Made by a program: the position numbers and the translations under genes
Assembly: GCA_937892095.1 (NCBI GenBank)
Contig: CALAVC010000250.1
Span: 1-6,270 of the forward strand
Direction of reading: 5' to 3'
Length of the DNA: 6,270 nt
From: an uncultured Bacteroidales bacterium
Lineage (GTDB): Bacteria; Bacteroidota; Bacteroidia; Bacteroidales; Marinilabiliaceae
Notes under the pieces: generated by a model
The model's input: only the letters and a program-made list of their open reading frames with translations
What the model was told of the DNA's origin: nothing
Databases searched by the model: none
Shown here: positions 5,641 through 6,270 of the stretch, one piece after another
Layout: every line of letters begins with the position of its first letter
How positions within the stretch are numbered: the stretch's first letter is position 1

Positions 5641-6270
5641 ATGAGAATAGTCTATATGGGTACCCCAGAATTTGCCGTCGAAACATTGCAAGCAATTTTA
5701 GACGCAGGTCATGAGGTTCCTGCTGTTGTAACTATGCCAGATAAACCTGCAGGTCGTGGGCAAAAAATCAAGATGTCGGCTGTGAAAGAATTTGCACTTT
5801 CTAATGGGCTACGTGTGTTACAACCAGAAAAACTTAAAGACGAGAATTTCATAGCCGAGCTTCGCTCTTTGAATGCAGACTTACAAGTCGTGGTAGCATT
5901 TCGTATGTTGCCCGAAATTGTATGGGCAATGCCAAGACTTGGTACAATAAACGTCCATGCCTCTCTACTGCCGAACTATCGTGGTGCTGCGCCAATCAAT
6001 TGGGCTATAATAAATGGCGAAACAAAGACTGGTGTTAGTACATTTCTTTTACGACACGACATTGACACAGGAGATATCATAAAACAAGAAAGTGTAGCAA
6101 TAGAACCCAATGATAATGCTGGCACCATACACGACAAACTAATGTGGCGTGCTTCAGATACGGCTGAGCTGTTTTTTGATGATGTTTGTGTGGGCGATGA
6201 GAATATTTTGGGGAAAATAGGCGAGGGGTCGCACATCATGCTTGCCACCCTTGATTCGGGTCGCCTTTCG
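5641..6270 (+). CDS. fmt: Methionyl-tRNA formyltransferase, 3' end cut by window edge
   Basis: Fmt formylates Met-tRNA(fMet) using 10-formyl-tetrahydrofolate, making the initiator tRNA for translation. The frame starts at ATG 5641 and is open to the edge, giving 210 residues of a usual 310-330. The N-terminal formyltransferase fold is complete: RIVYMGTPEFAV (2-13), the loop MPDKPAGRGQKIKMSAVKEFA (32-52), and the core motif INVHASLLPNYRGAAPINWA (103-122) followed by IDTGDII (141-147). N104, H106 and D142 correspond to the E. coli catalytic residues N106, H108 and D144. Ala in place of Gly in H(A/G)SLLP is, as far as I recall, usual in Bacteroidota. The C-terminal tRNA-binding domain lies beyond the window. 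The start is fixed by the family's exact N-terminus. It follows the isomerase gene by 13 bp with no promoter match between, so it is probably the second gene of that unit. Confidence 0.95.
   Translation, partial: MRIVYMGTPEFAVETLQAILDAGHEVPAVVTMPDKPAGRGQKIKMSAVKEFALSNGLRVLQPEKLKDENFIAELRSLNADLQVVVAFRMLPEIVWAMPRLGTINVHASLLPNYRGAAPINWAIINGETKTGVSTFLLRHDIDTGDIIKQESVAIEPNDNAGTIHDKLMWRASDTAELFFDDVCVGDENILGKIGEGSHIMLATLDSGRLS

Overview
The window reads as ordinary chromosomal sequence from a member of the Bacteroidota, most likely order Bacteroidales (Prevotella/Bacteroides-like); the genus cannot be fixed by eye. The evidence is a SusA-type GH13 enzyme, a DUF5606 protein and a DUF3298 lipoprotein of the kind common in this phylum, a single-domain SIS isomerase resembling the Bacteroides type, the absence of Shine-Dalgarno sequences, and several matches to the phylum-specific promoter (-33 TTTG, -7 TAnnTTTG).

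Layout. On the minus strand, reading leftwards from about 1184: a promoter, a DUF3298/RsiV-like lipoprotein (1121 to 315), then after 25 bp a HIT-family protein that runs off the left edge. Divergently on the plus strand from about 1300: a DUF5606 protein (1351-1764) ending at a strong hairpin terminator (1803-1841); a GT4 glycosyltransferase (1853-3043) starting only 11 bp after that terminator; a neopullulanase/SusA-like GH13 enzyme without a signal peptide (3093-4946) with its own promoter inside the 3' end of the glycosyltransferase gene; then a probable two-gene operon of a SIS-only arabinose-5-phosphate isomerase-like protein (5016-5627) and methionyl-tRNA formyltransferase fmt (from 5641, cut by the right edge).

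How the genes relate. No single pathway links them. Three act on carbohydrates: the GT4 enzyme (probably surface glycan synthesis), the GH13 enzyme (alpha-glucan or maltodextrin cleavage) and the isomerase (probably supplying Kdo for LPS). fmt is translation housekeeping. DUF3298, HIT and DUF5606 have no role that can be assigned from sequence alone. Separate promoters upstream of the GH13 and isomerase genes suggest that the plus-strand row is several transcription units. I see no mobile element, CRISPR array, tRNA, rRNA or clearly novel system. The points most worth a second look are the unexported SusA-like enzyme, the terminator pressed against the glycosyltransferase start, and the conserved but uncharacterised DUF genes.
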